From assembly GCA_964461715.1 (NCBI GenBank), contig CAYWVR010000008.1:52745-116744 (forward strand): a stretch of DNA of 64,000 nucleotides, read 5' to 3'. A model generated the notes under the pieces. It worked only from the letters and a program-made list of their open reading frames with translations, did not search any database and had not been told where the DNA came from. The DNA comes from CAYWVR01 sp964461715. GTDB taxonomy: Bacteria > Planctomycetota > Phycisphaerae > FEN-1346. The translations under genes were made by a program, and so were the position numbers. Positions 35,231 to 42,763 of this stretch are shown piece after piece (the stretch's first letter is position 1; every line of letters begins with the position of its first letter).

Positions 35231-35325
35231 TCCAAGGTTCAGGGTCCCGGGTTCAAGGGGACCGCGATTCACGCATGCCGTGACCTTGAACCTTGAACGT
35301 CGGACCCTGAACGTCGGACCTTGCT
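35231..35325. repeat. Heptamer-phased repeat, copy 4 (largest, with inverted halves)
   Basis: The left half has GGTTCAG, GGTCCCG and GGTTCAA in phase. The right half has six successive 7-mers: CCTTGAA, CCTTGAA, CGTCGGA, CCCTGAA, CGTCGGA and CCTTGCT. The halves are complementary in sense, so the whole can fold into a cruciform or long hairpin between two converging genes. Confidence 0.6.
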
Positions 35326-35327
35326 CG

Positions 35328-36254
35328 CTACTTCGTCACTTCGTCGACCTTGGCAAGCTCTTCTTCGGTCAGCGTCACGTCGGCCGCCGCGGCGTTGGCG
35401 CGGGCCTGCTCGGGGCTCTTCGCGCCGGGGATGGGACAGGTCACCGCCGGGTTCGCAAGCAGCCACGCCAGCGACGCCCGGGCCATTGTGCGGCCCTCGG
35501 CCTCGAGGAACCGGAGTTTCTCGACCGTCTCGATCATGGCGAGGAATTCCTGGCGGCCCTCGCCCTCGTTCCACTTCGCCCGGACCGAATCGTCGAACGT
35601 CGCGTCGGCTCCGTACTTGCCCGCCAACAGACCCCGCGCGAGCGGCCCGCGCACCAGCACGCCCACGTCCTGCTCGCGGCACCAGGGGAGGAGGTCGGCC
35701 TCGGCGTCGCGATTGAGGAGGCTGGTGTTGACCTGGACGGCCGCCAGCTCCCCGTCGCGGTTGAAGGCCTGGGCCACCCGCAGGCTGTTGGTGGATACGC
35801 CGAAGGCCCGGATTTTGCCTTCGGCCCGCAGGCGCTCGAACGCCTCCAGGAAGACCTCCGGTTCCTCCAGGTTTCCGAGGTGGCACTGGAGCAGATCGAT
35901 GCAGTCGATCTTCATCCGCCCGAGGCTCGCCTCGCAGCAGAGCTTCACGTGCAGCGGCGACGTGAAGGGCAGGGGGTGGCCGTGGCGACGGCCGAAGTTC
36001 CCCACCTTGGTGGCGATGTAGAGCCCGTCGCGGATCCCGGTGACGGCCTCGCCGACGTACGTCTCCGATAGGCCCGGCGGCTCGCCGTAGGCATCGGCCG
36101 TGTCGATGAGATTCATCCCGGCGTCGACGGCGGCCCGGACGGTCGCGACGGCCGTCTCGGGCGAGACCTCGCCCCACTGGCCGCCGATGTTCCACGTCCC
36201 GAGGCCGATGGCCGACACCTTCCAGCCGGTTTTTCCGAGGATTCGATGCTGCAT
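35328..36254 (-). CDS. Aldo/keto reductase
   Basis: A 308-residue NADPH-dependent oxidoreductase of the aldo/keto reductase family, a single TIM barrel. Visible family features are ILGKTGWKVSAIGLGTWNIGG at the start, the catalytic Asp/Tyr region NLIDTADAYG, the Lys in IATKVGNFG, and the cofactor end motif CPIPGAKSPEQARANAAA. The substrate is unknown. Related planctomycete enzymes are often linked to sugar oxidation or reduction. GAAGGA precedes ATG 36254. It converges on the FGGY kinase, with two repeat elements between them. Confidence 0.9.
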   Translation of the reverse strand: MQHRILGKTGWKVSAIGLGTWNIGGQWGEVSPETAVATVRAAVDAGMNLIDTADAYGEPPGLSETYVGEAVTGIRDGLYIATKVGNFGRRHGHPLPFTSPLHVKLCCEASLGRMKIDCIDLLQCHLGNLEEPEVFLEAFERLRAEGKIRAFGVSTNSLRVAQAFNRDGELAAVQVNTSLLNRDAEADLLPWCREQDVGVLVRGPLARGLLAGKYGADATFDDSVRAKWNEGEGRQEFLAMIETVEKLRFLEAEGRTMARASLAWLLANPAVTCPIPGAKSPEQARANAAAADVTLTEEELAKVDEVTK

Positions 36255-36297
36255 GGAGAAGATATCCTTCTCGGACCAGAGGCGCTTTGGGATGCCC

Positions 36298-36327
36298 AGG
36301 ATAGGGCCGGGCGACGCGAAAAACCAA
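36298..36327 (-). promoter_or_regulatory. Promoter for the aldo/keto reductase
   Basis: Minus strand: TTGGTT (36322-36327), 18-nt spacer, TATCCT (36298-36303). Confidence 0.4.
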
Positions 36328-36405
36328 GCGTTTTCTCCGTTTGCGGCAGAAATGTTTACGAAACGCAACAATCGCGAAAAAATCTGGCCGAATTCGCCGC
36401 TCAAG

Positions 36406-36434
36406 TTGACTTCGACCGATTTGTGGGGTAGACT
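36406..36434 (+). promoter_or_regulatory. Strong sigma-70-type promoter with A-rich upstream region
   Basis: TTGACT (36406-36411), 17-nt spacer, TAGACT (36429-36434), preceded by an A-rich tract like an UP element. It lies about 180 bp before the PEP-CTERM start, implying a long leader RNA. Confidence 0.6.
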
Positions 36435-36479
36435 GTCACTGGGTTGTGGCAGAGCGGAGCACCCTCTCCGCAGGAATAC

Positions 36480-36518
36480 ATGAAGCTGAGCTCCTCGTGT
36501 CCGGTGTGCGGCCGATGA
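36480..36518 (+). other. Possible 12-residue leader peptide (MKLSSSCPVCGR)
   Basis: A minimal frame with ATG 36480 and TGA 36516-36518, preceded by AGGAA at short spacing. It lies between the promoter and the PEP-CTERM gene. It is short enough to be chance; the CPVC pair is the only notable feature. Confidence 0.2.
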
Positions 36519-36617
36519 TGGTCGCGGTTCCGGCGCGGTTGCCGTGGCAGCTCAAGCTATTATTGGTTCTTGGCCGATGAGACGCTAAAGCCCGGGGGCG
36601 GGCGGAAGGAGAGTCCG

Positions 36618-37292
36618 ATGAGACTGTGCGTGGCGACGATGGCGATGGTGTGTGCGTTTTCCGTGGCGGCCCAGGCGGCCCCGATACTGGGCCACTACGA
36701 GAGCGGGAGCCTCGGGGGCCCGGTGCTGGACGGCCGATTCACCTTCGGCCTGGATGCCTGGCCCGCCGCGACCGACGGCGAACTGGCGGGCGCCAGCTAT
36801 AACGGCGGCCTCGGAGGCCAGTGGACGCTGACGGGCGCGACCGTCTTCGACCTGGACATCGACACTCTCGCGCCGGGCCTGACGCAATGGGACGTGATCT
36901 ACGATCCCGGCGCCGTCCTGACGCTCATGGACGGCGGGCCCTGGGACGGCGACGCCGGCGCGGTCGATTACACCGTGACGCTGACGAGCCTCGAACAGAG
37001 CATCTTCATCTGGACCGACGGGCTCGGCAACGTGACCAATACGGTCTCGAGCCTGACGTTCGAGGGCGATTTCGGCGGCGGGTACGAGTTGGTGGACGGC
37101 ACGGCCTCGGCGGTCTTCCGCGACTTCGGCACGGTGCCGCCCGGAGACTATCCCGCGATGCCGGGCAGCTTCTCGGAGGCCGGGTGGGGCATCCTGAACA
37201 ACATCCAGTTCGACGTCACGCCCGAGCCCGCCACGCTGGCCCTGATGGGCCTCGGCTTGGCCGGGGCGCTGGGCGCGCGCCGTCGCCGGTAA
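36618..37292 (+). CDS. PEP-CTERM sorting domain protein (3 of 3)
   Basis: A 224-residue exported protein with a signal peptide (residues 1-20, ending AAQAA). The C-terminal PEP-CTERM tag is TPEPATLALMGLGLAG then ARRRR. The middle is a Gly/Asp/Thr-rich beta-type domain with no recognised family. GAAGGAG precedes ATG 36618. A strong promoter 180 bp upstream and an excellent terminator downstream mark it as a single-gene unit with a long leader. The tag predicts processing by an exosortase encoded elsewhere. Confidence 0.83.
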   Translation: MRLCVATMAMVCAFSVAAQAAPILGHYESGSLGGPVLDGRFTFGLDAWPAATDGELAGASYNGGLGGQWTLTGATVFDLDIDTLAPGLTQWDVIYDPGAVLTLMDGGPWDGDAGAVDYTVTLTSLEQSIFIWTDGLGNVTNTVSSLTFEGDFGGGYELVDGTASAVFRDFGTVPPGDYPAMPGSFSEAGWGILNNIQFDVTPEPATLALMGLGLAGALGARRRR

Positions 37293-37322
37293 CGCCGCAC
37301 ACGAGCCACGCTTGATCTCGCC

Positions 37323-37365
37323 AACGGGCGGCCCCGCTTCGTGCGGGTCCGCCCGTTTCTTCTTT
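37323..37365 (+). terminator. Rho-independent terminator of the third PEP-CTERM gene
   Basis: AACGGGCGGCCCCGC pairs with GCGGGTCCGCCCGTT over 15 positions with one mismatch and a 5-nt loop, followed by the T-rich tract TTTCTTCTTT. Confidence 0.85.
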
Positions 37366-37459
37366 GATGCCCCTTCCTTCGCCACCGGGTGGGTGGGGTC
37401 ATTGCGTCCGGCACGTCGCGCGGATACGCTCGGGGGATTGAGCCGCGGGGAGAGCGTCC

Positions 37460-38116
37460 ATGATCGACCGCCATACCTGCAAGACGATCGCCGCCGTGGC
37501 TTGCCTGGCGGCGTGTTTGGGTGACGTCGTGGTGCCGCTCGTCTTGGGCGCGCGGGTGCCGGGGTACAGTCACCTGCGGCAGGTCCAGAGCGAGCTGGGC
37601 ATGGCGGGGAGCCCGGTGGCCCGGTGGATGAACGGCTGGTGGGTCGTCTTCGGGGTCCTGCTCCTGGTGTTCGCGGCGGGCCTGGAATGCACGTGGCACG
37701 GGCGGGGTCTGTGGCTGCAGGTGCTGGCGGCCCAAGTGGCGGTGGTGGGGCTGGTGCTCGGCGTCGGGGCGGGGCTCTTTCCGATGGACCCGTCGGGAGC
37801 GGCCCCGACGCTGGCGGGGCGCGTCCACGAGGTGGGCGGCGGGGTCGGTTTTCTCGCTCTTCTGATGGTGCCCGTCACGACGGTGCTCGCGATGAGCGGT
37901 CCGCGGTTCGCGGCCCTTCGGATCGGGGCGGCGGTCATCCTCGCCCTCGGCGTCGTCAGCCTCGTCCTCCTGGGCCGCTCGCACCAAGCCGCCGGCACGG
38001 GCATCTGGACGTGGGCCGGCCTCTGGCAGCGCGCGTTCCTCGGCACCTACTACGTGCTGCTCGTGTGGCTGGCGGTGGAGATGTTCAGGGCGCCCTTCGA
38101 CAAACCGTCGGCCTGA
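37460..38116 (+). CDS. DUF998 family membrane protein
   Basis: A 218-residue membrane protein with about six hydrophobic helices. It shows the DUF998 pattern: a first helix followed by PGYSHLRQVQSELGMAGSPVA, and later RVHEVGGGVGFLALLM with a conserved His in the third loop region. The molecular function of the family is unknown. It stands alone after a terminator. No partner is suggested by the context. Confidence 0.82.
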   Translation: MIDRHTCKTIAAVACLAACLGDVVVPLVLGARVPGYSHLRQVQSELGMAGSPVARWMNGWWVVFGVLLLVFAAGLECTWHGRGLWLQVLAAQVAVVGLVLGVGAGLFPMDPSGAAPTLAGRVHEVGGGVGFLALLMVPVTTVLAMSGPRFAALRIGAAVILALGVVSLVLLGRSHQAAGTGIWTWAGLWQRAFLGTYYVLLVWLAVEMFRAPFDKPSA

Positions 38117-38557
38117 CGCTTGTCTCGCCGTACCCATGTCCGGGTCCATGCGTACCCGTTCTGGTAAAGGCCCTGGCAAATCCCTTTGCACTCCTCGCGC
38201 CCCCGCGGTACCGTCGCGACGAGCGGCGAGGGCGCCTGCGCGGAGGCGTGACGAAGGACAGGCCGATGACCCCAGCCGAAGGGCTGCATGACGGGGTGGA
38301 CGCGTCCCGGGACTTTGAGCCGCTGCACCGGGACGTCGTCATCCGGGGCAAGGTGCGAGGCGGGACCGACGGGGCGGCGCCGGCCGAGGCGGCCGAGGCA
38401 GGGAGCGAACAGGAGGCCCGAGGCCTCGCGCCTTCTGGACCGCCCGCGGCGCGAGCCTTGGCGGCTCTGATCACGCCCGGACGCTTCGCGCTTCTCCCGG
38501 GGGCGCGCTCGTGGTATGCTCGCGGCGACCGACAGGGCACCTGCATGGAGGCGCGGT
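38117..38557. other. Intergenic region without a supported gene
   Basis: About 440 bp before the sulfatase. An ATG at 38266 with GAAGGA upstream opens a frame that runs on into the sulfatase in another phase, but its composition (Ala, Glu, Gly, Arg runs) looks like a shadow. Nothing on the minus strand is convincing. A TATGCT near 38513 could be a -10 for the sulfatase. Confidence 0.5.
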
Positions 38558-40165
38558 GTGGCGACGGCGCGGCGGCCGAACATCCTCTGGATCTCGTTCG
38601 AGGACACGAACCCCTTCTACGGCTGCTACGGCGACCCCGTCGCGCGGACGCCGAACCTCGACCGCCTCGCGGGCGAGGCGTGCCGCTGGCCGAATGCGTT
38701 CTCCACCGCGGGCGTCTGCGCCCCGGCCCGAAGCGCGGTCATCACGGGCCTGTACCCCATCTCCCTCGGCACCCACCACATGCGGACCGCCCACACGAAC
38801 CCTGCCGCCCCCGAGCTGCCCACGCCATACTCGGCCGTCGTCCCGCACTACGTCAAGTGCTTCTCGGAGTACCTCCGGGCCGCCGGCTACTACTGCACGA
38901 ACAACTCCAAGACCGATTACCAGTTCGACCCGCCGTCGACCGCCTGGGACGAGTGCTCCGACACCGCCCACTGGCGGAATCGGCCCGACCCGGACCAGCC
39001 GTTCTTCGCGGTCTTCAACCCCACCCGCACGCACGAGAGCGGCATGTGGGAGGACCAGGAGGCCGACCCGTCCATCGACCCGGACGCCATCCCCCTGCCG
39101 CCTTACTTCCCCGACACGCCGAAGGTCCGCGAGGCGATGGCCCGCATGTATACCCACATCGAGCGGAGCGACGCCCATCTCGGCGAGCTGCTTGCCCAGC
39201 TCGAGGAGGACGGCCTCGCCGACTCGACCGTCGTCTTCCACTGGAGCGACCACGGCCCCTTGCCGCGCGGCAAGCGGTGGCCGTATGACTCGGGAATCCA
39301 CGTGCCGATGATCGTGCGGTGGCCGGGGGAGCTCGCCCCCGGTTCGGTCAGCGACCGGCTCGTCTCGACGGTCGACCTCGCGCCCACGGTCCTCTCGATC
39401 TCGGGCCGGCCGGTTCCGGGCCACATGCAGGGCCGCGCGTTCCTCGGTCCGGCCGAGGCCCCGCCGCGCGACTACGTCTACGCTTCCCGCGACCGGTACG
39501 ACGAATCCTACGACATGGTGCGGGCCGTCCGCGACCGGCGGTACAAGTACATCCGCCACTGGCGGCCGGAGCTGCCCTACCTCCTGTGGGTCCCGTATCG
39601 CAACAAGCATCCCATCACGCAGGAGCTGTGGCGGCTGGAGCGGGAGGGGAAGCTGGAGGGCCCGCAGCGGCTGTTCTTCGCGCCCCGGCCCGTCGAGGAA
39701 CTCTACGACACGCAGGAAGACCCGTGGGAGACGCGGAACCTCGCGTCCAAGCCGGCCCTGGCGGCGGTGCTTGAACGGATGCGGGAGGCCCTCGACGCCT
39801 GGCGCCGCGAGGTCGGCGACTGGGGCGAGGTCCCCGAGACGGAGATGGTCCGCCGCTGGTACCCGGACGGCGTCCAGCCGCGGACCGCCGCCCCGGTCTT
39901 CGTGCCGATCTCCGGCGACCGGCCCGGGGTCGAGCCCGCCCCGGACGGCGCGACGCTCGAAGGCCCGGCCCTCGTGGCCCTCTACTCGGCAACCCAGGGG
40001 GCCTCCATCAGCTACACGCTCGAAGCGGGCGAGGACGCCCGGTGGCGGCTCTACACGGAGCCCCTTCGCCTTGCGCCCGGCGAGACGACGATCCGGACGC
40101 GCGCGGTGCGGATCGGGTATGCGGAGAGCGAGGAAAGAAGCGCGAGGTTCCAGGTTCAGGCTTGA
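38558..40165 (+). CDS. Cys-type sulfatase with C-terminal chitobiase/hexosaminidase-like domain
   Basis: A 535-residue sulfatase, presumably removing sulfate esters from a glycan. The formylglycine signature CAPAR is at residues 54-58, Cys54 being the residue oxidised by the maturation enzyme. Metal ligands are in SFEDTNPFYGCYG near the start and WSDHGPLPRGKRW in the C-terminal part of the catalytic domain. About residues 455-535 form a CHB_HEX_C-like beta-sandwich, common on planctomycete sulfatases. The GTG start at 38558 has GGAGG six bases upstream. No signal peptide is evident, so a cytoplasmic place is possible. The last codons overlap a heptamer-phased repeat. No maturase gene is near. 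Confidence 0.9.
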   Translation: MATARRPNILWISFEDTNPFYGCYGDPVARTPNLDRLAGEACRWPNAFSTAGVCAPARSAVITGLYPISLGTHHMRTAHTNPAAPELPTPYSAVVPHYVKCFSEYLRAAGYYCTNNSKTDYQFDPPSTAWDECSDTAHWRNRPDPDQPFFAVFNPTRTHESGMWEDQEADPSIDPDAIPLPPYFPDTPKVREAMARMYTHIERSDAHLGELLAQLEEDGLADSTVVFHWSDHGPLPRGKRWPYDSGIHVPMIVRWPGELAPGSVSDRLVSTVDLAPTVLSISGRPVPGHMQGRAFLGPAEAPPRDYVYASRDRYDESYDMVRAVRDRRYKYIRHWRPELPYLLWVPYRNKHPITQELWRLEREGKLEGPQRLFFAPRPVEELYDTQEDPWETRNLASKPALAAVLERMREALDAWRREVGDWGEVPETEMVRRWYPDGVQPRTAAPVFVPISGDRPGVEPAPDGATLEGPALVALYSATQGASISYTLEAGEDARWRLYTEPLRLAPGETTIRTRAVRIGYAESEERSARFQVQA

Positions 40166-40175
40166 AAGTTCAAGC
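40146..40175. repeat. Heptamer-phased repeat, copy 5 (overlapping the sulfatase stop)
   Basis: 7-mers GGTTCCA, GGTTCAG, GCTTGAA and AGTTCAA in phase. The first two encode part of the sulfatase C-terminus (FQVQA) and the third contains its TGA stop. Confidence 0.5.
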
Positions 40176-40225
40176 TAACGGCCGCGCGCCGAGGCGCCGC
40201 GACGGCGGCACAGGCCGCCCGGGCG

Positions 40226-41164
40226 TCAATCTCGCCAGCGCGTGGCGCGGTTGTGGATGGCGCGGCAGCGGACGGCGAGGTGGCCGTACTGGATGGCCCG
40301 CTTGTGGCTGTCGCGCCCGTAGCGCATGGTCGGACGCCCCTCCAGGGCAGGACGGAGTTGGGCGAGGGCGGCACGGAACGTCTCCTCGGCTTCGGCGACC
40401 TTGCGGCACGTTTCCTCGATCTGTCGGAGATGCTCGCGATCGGTGTTGCTGAGGGTTCCGCGCTGGGAGGCCGTCCTGTCCATTGCGCTGACCGCCTCGC
40501 GGAGCTTCGGGAGCGTCTCTCGATCAATAGTCTCCAGGCGGTCGGCGGCGGTCTTGACGGCCTCGGCCGCCAGGTCCGTCGAGACGTCCAAATCCAGCAC
40601 CCGGGCCCGGCGGAACGTCTCGGCCACCTCGTCGAGGGCAGCGATGACCACCTTCGGGTCGCGCGCCCGGTGCATCGCCGTGATGCGCGGCTTGAAGGCG
40701 GCCATCCGCTTCTCGGCCAAGGCCGACAGGGCGGCCTTCCGGTACGCGTCGTCGGCGAGGGTCCGCGGGTCCTCGGAGTCGAGCTTGGCGGGCGGATAGA
40801 CGCCGGAAGGCGAATCGCGGAGGACCTCGGCGGTGGCGGCGGCGAGGATCGCCTCGTCGGATTCCTCCGCGAACCGGCCCGCGAGGTCCGCGTAGGCCTT
40901 GGCGGCGATCTTCCACTGGCGGCTCTTGCGGAGGGCCACCGCCAGATGCCGCATCGCCCCCGTCCGGGCGGCCTCGTCCCGCGTGCCGCGCAGCAAGTTG
41001 CGGGCCGCGGTGACGGCTTCCTCGTACCGGGCGGCCTCGACGAGGCGTCCGATCTCCTCGACCCGCTCCTCGGCGGCGCTTGGGGCGGACTCGGCCTCCT
41101 CGGCCGCCCGGGCCCCGGCCGAGATGACAAGCAGCAGCACGAAACCGACAGCGCGGAGCTTCAT
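40226..41164 (-). CDS. Exported alpha-helical protein of unknown function
   Basis: A 312-residue protein with a signal peptide (residues 1-20, ending GARAA). The rest is almost entirely charged helix: TPR-like helix pairs at about 30-120 (VEEIGRLVEAARYEEAVTAARN) and long coiled-coil-like helices afterwards. The C-terminus is basic and His-rich (RCRAIHNRATRWRD). No family recognised. GGGAGG precedes ATG 41164, and a minus-strand TAGAAT at 41194-41199 may be its -10. It converges on the sulfatase gene. Confidence 0.65.
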   Translation of the reverse strand: MKLRAVGFVLLLVISAGARAAEEAESAPSAAEERVEEIGRLVEAARYEEAVTAARNLLRGTRDEAARTGAMRHLAVALRKSRQWKIAAKAYADLAGRFAEESDEAILAAATAEVLRDSPSGVYPPAKLDSEDPRTLADDAYRKAALSALAEKRMAAFKPRITAMHRARDPKVVIAALDEVAETFRRARVLDLDVSTDLAAEAVKTAADRLETIDRETLPKLREAVSAMDRTASQRGTLSNTDREHLRQIEETCRKVAEAEETFRAALAQLRPALEGRPTMRYGRDSHKRAIQYGHLAVRCRAIHNRATRWRD

Positions 41165-41239
41165 GGCGATCCTCCCGTCGACGTGCGCACACCATTCTAC
41201 CGTAAGCTTCAATGCGCGGGGAGACCGAATGTTGCAGCC

Positions 41240-41350
41240 TGCTCGTTTCGCCGCCCCGCTTGCGGGGCGCTTCGCGCGACCGGCGCGGGCGGGCCATCCA
41301 GCGTTGGCTCCCCACAAATCGGGCCGCAAGCGGCCCGGCGAAACGGGCCC
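41240..41350. repeat. REPIN-like paired inverted repeat, copy 3
   Basis: Left unit CTCGTTTCGCCG with hairpin CCCCGC-TT-GCGGGG; right unit in opposite orientation with GGCCGC-TT-GCGGCC and GCCCGTTTCGCCG. It lies between divergent genes, upstream of both promoters. The right half is nearly identical to that of copy 1. Confidence 0.75.
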
Positions 41351-41387
41351 CGGGGCGAGCGACGAGCCGCCAGCCCCCAAGGAACTT

Positions 41388-41417
41388 TTGACACCCGGGT
41401 AGGGCGGCCGGTAGAAT
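41388..41417 (+). promoter_or_regulatory. Consensus-like sigma-70 promoter for the TPR lipoprotein
   Basis: Perfect TTGACA (41388-41393), 18-nt spacer, TAGAAT (41412-41417), 41 bp before ATG 41459. Confidence 0.7.
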
Positions 41418-41458
41418 CCCGGGTTCTCCGGAAGGGCTCAGTGAGAGGGCACAGGCCG

Positions 41459-42712
41459 ATGAGACGATGGATGACGGCGACGGTGCTCCTGGCGGTCGCG
41501 TGGGCGGCCGGGTGCCACGGCGAGGAGGCCCTGAGGCATTACGGGCTCGGGCACTTGGCCTTCGAGGACGGCGACTACGACGCAGCCCTCGAGGAGTTCG
41601 AGCAGGCCATCGAGCTCGACCACGATTTGGCCGTCGCCTACGCCGGCGTCGGCGACATCTTCCGCGAGCAGAACCGCTGGGACGAGGCCATCGCCCCGTA
41701 CAAGCGGGCCACCCAGCTCATGCCCTACGAGTTCACCTATCACTACCGACTCGGCCGCGCCTACCAGGCCACCGACCAGGACCTCGAGGCCGCCTCCAGC
41801 TACGAGACCGCCGTCGACCTCGACCCGGACAACCCGCCCGTCCGCGTGAACCTCGGCGTTGTCTACTACCGGCTGGCCCTCGGGACGGCCGAGGAGGAGC
41901 TTCGGGCGCGGCGGCTGGACTCGGCCCGGTCTCACACGGAGAAGGCCGTCGACCTGGACCCGACCCATGGCTTTGCGTGGTCGAACCTCGGGGCCGTCCA
42001 CGACGCCCTCGGCGACCTCCATGCCGCCACCAACGCCTATCGCCGCAGCCTCGAGCTCGACGCCTCCCAGGCCCCCGTCCACGTGAACCTCGGGATGGCG
42101 TACCTGGCCCAGGGGCGGCTCGAGCAGGCCATCGAGCAGTTCAAGCGGGCCGCCGAGCTGGACCCGAACTCGGCCCTCGTGCACAAGGCCCTCGGGGTGG
42201 CCCTCGCCAGGAACAAGCAGTACGGGGCGGCGGTGGAGGAGTTTCACTCCGTCCTCGACGCCCACCCGGATGACTGGGAGACGCGGAACCGGCTCGCGGC
42301 CATCTACATGATCTTCTACCTTCGCACGCCGCACCAGGACCGCCTCCGCCTGGACGCCCTCGAGGAATGGCACCGCAGCCTGGAGGCGAACCCGAACCAG
42401 CCGGTTATCAAGGCGACGCTGAAGCAATGGGCCAAGCCGCTCCCGCCGCCCCCGCCGCCCCCGCCCGAGCCGGCGCCCGAGCCGGAACCGGAACCCGAAC
42501 CCGCTCCGGACCCCGGGCCTGAGCCGGCGCCCGAACCCGAACCGGCCCCGGAGCCTGAACCGGCGCCCGAGCCTGACCCGCCGCCCGAGCCCGCGCCGCC
42601 CGAGGCGGAGGAGCCGCCCGCGCCGGAGCCGTCGCCGCCCGAGAAGGCATCCCCGGCGGGCGAGACCGGCGGCCCGAGATTCATCGACATCGACAAGCTG
42701 AAGATCCCGTAG
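41459..42712 (+). CDS. TPR lipoprotein with Pro/Glu-repeat tail
   Basis: A 417-residue lipoprotein; the lipobox WAAGC ends a short signal, so the mature chain should be membrane-anchored. Residues 25-310 are a run of TPR repeats with clean 34-residue spacing (LAFEDGDYDAALEEFEQAIEL; FKRAAELDPNSALVHKALGV). The tail (about 325-400) is an extended run of Pro-Glu dipeptides, as in TonB-like stalks, ending in IDIDKLKIP. It looks like a protein-protein scaffold reaching across the periplasm. The promoter upstream is strong. gltX follows closely. No specific partner is known. Confidence 0.78.
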   Translation: MRRWMTATVLLAVAWAAGCHGEEALRHYGLGHLAFEDGDYDAALEEFEQAIELDHDLAVAYAGVGDIFREQNRWDEAIAPYKRATQLMPYEFTYHYRLGRAYQATDQDLEAASSYETAVDLDPDNPPVRVNLGVVYYRLALGTAEEELRARRLDSARSHTEKAVDLDPTHGFAWSNLGAVHDALGDLHAATNAYRRSLELDASQAPVHVNLGMAYLAQGRLEQAIEQFKRAAELDPNSALVHKALGVALARNKQYGAAVEEFHSVLDAHPDDWETRNRLAAIYMIFYLRTPHQDRLRLDALEEWHRSLEANPNQPVIKATLKQWAKPLPPPPPPPPEPAPEPEPEPEPAPDPGPEPAPEPEPAPEPEPAPEPDPPPEPAPPEAEEPPAPEPSPPEKASPAGETGGPRFIDIDKLKIP

Positions 42713-42763
42713 GCGGCGGCCATGTCCCCCGGCCCCGCTTCCTCAGGCCCGAAGGACCCGTCC

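Larger units (their letters stand above)
34924..35327. other. Intergenic region made of two repeat elements
   Basis: Between the FGGY kinase and the converging aldo/keto reductase. It holds REPIN-like copy 2 (34929-35042), about 190 bp without any recognisable signal, and the largest heptamer-phased repeat (35231-35325). No plausible gene. Confidence 0.6.
36255..36617. other. Divergent regulatory region with long PEP-CTERM leader
   Basis: About 360 bp between the aldo/keto reductase and the third PEP-CTERM gene. It holds the AT-richest stretch seen in the window (36330-36400), divergent promoters, a leader hairpin (GCGGAG / CTCCGC at about 36453-36470), a possible 12-codon reading frame (36480-36518) and a second TATTAT at 36558-36563. 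Confidence 0.5.

Noticed and set aside
36560..36617. A c-di-GMP-I (GEMM)-like riboswitch, suggested by GACGCTAAAGCC before the third PEP-CTERM gene.
   Set aside because: The core has an inserted base relative to GACGCAAAGCC, the upstream GCAAACC half is missing, and the pairing stems cannot be drawn.
38266..38560. A small gene starting at ATG 38266 with a fair ribosome binding site.
   Set aside because: The frame does not stop before the sulfatase and runs on through it as a shadow; the composition is low complexity.
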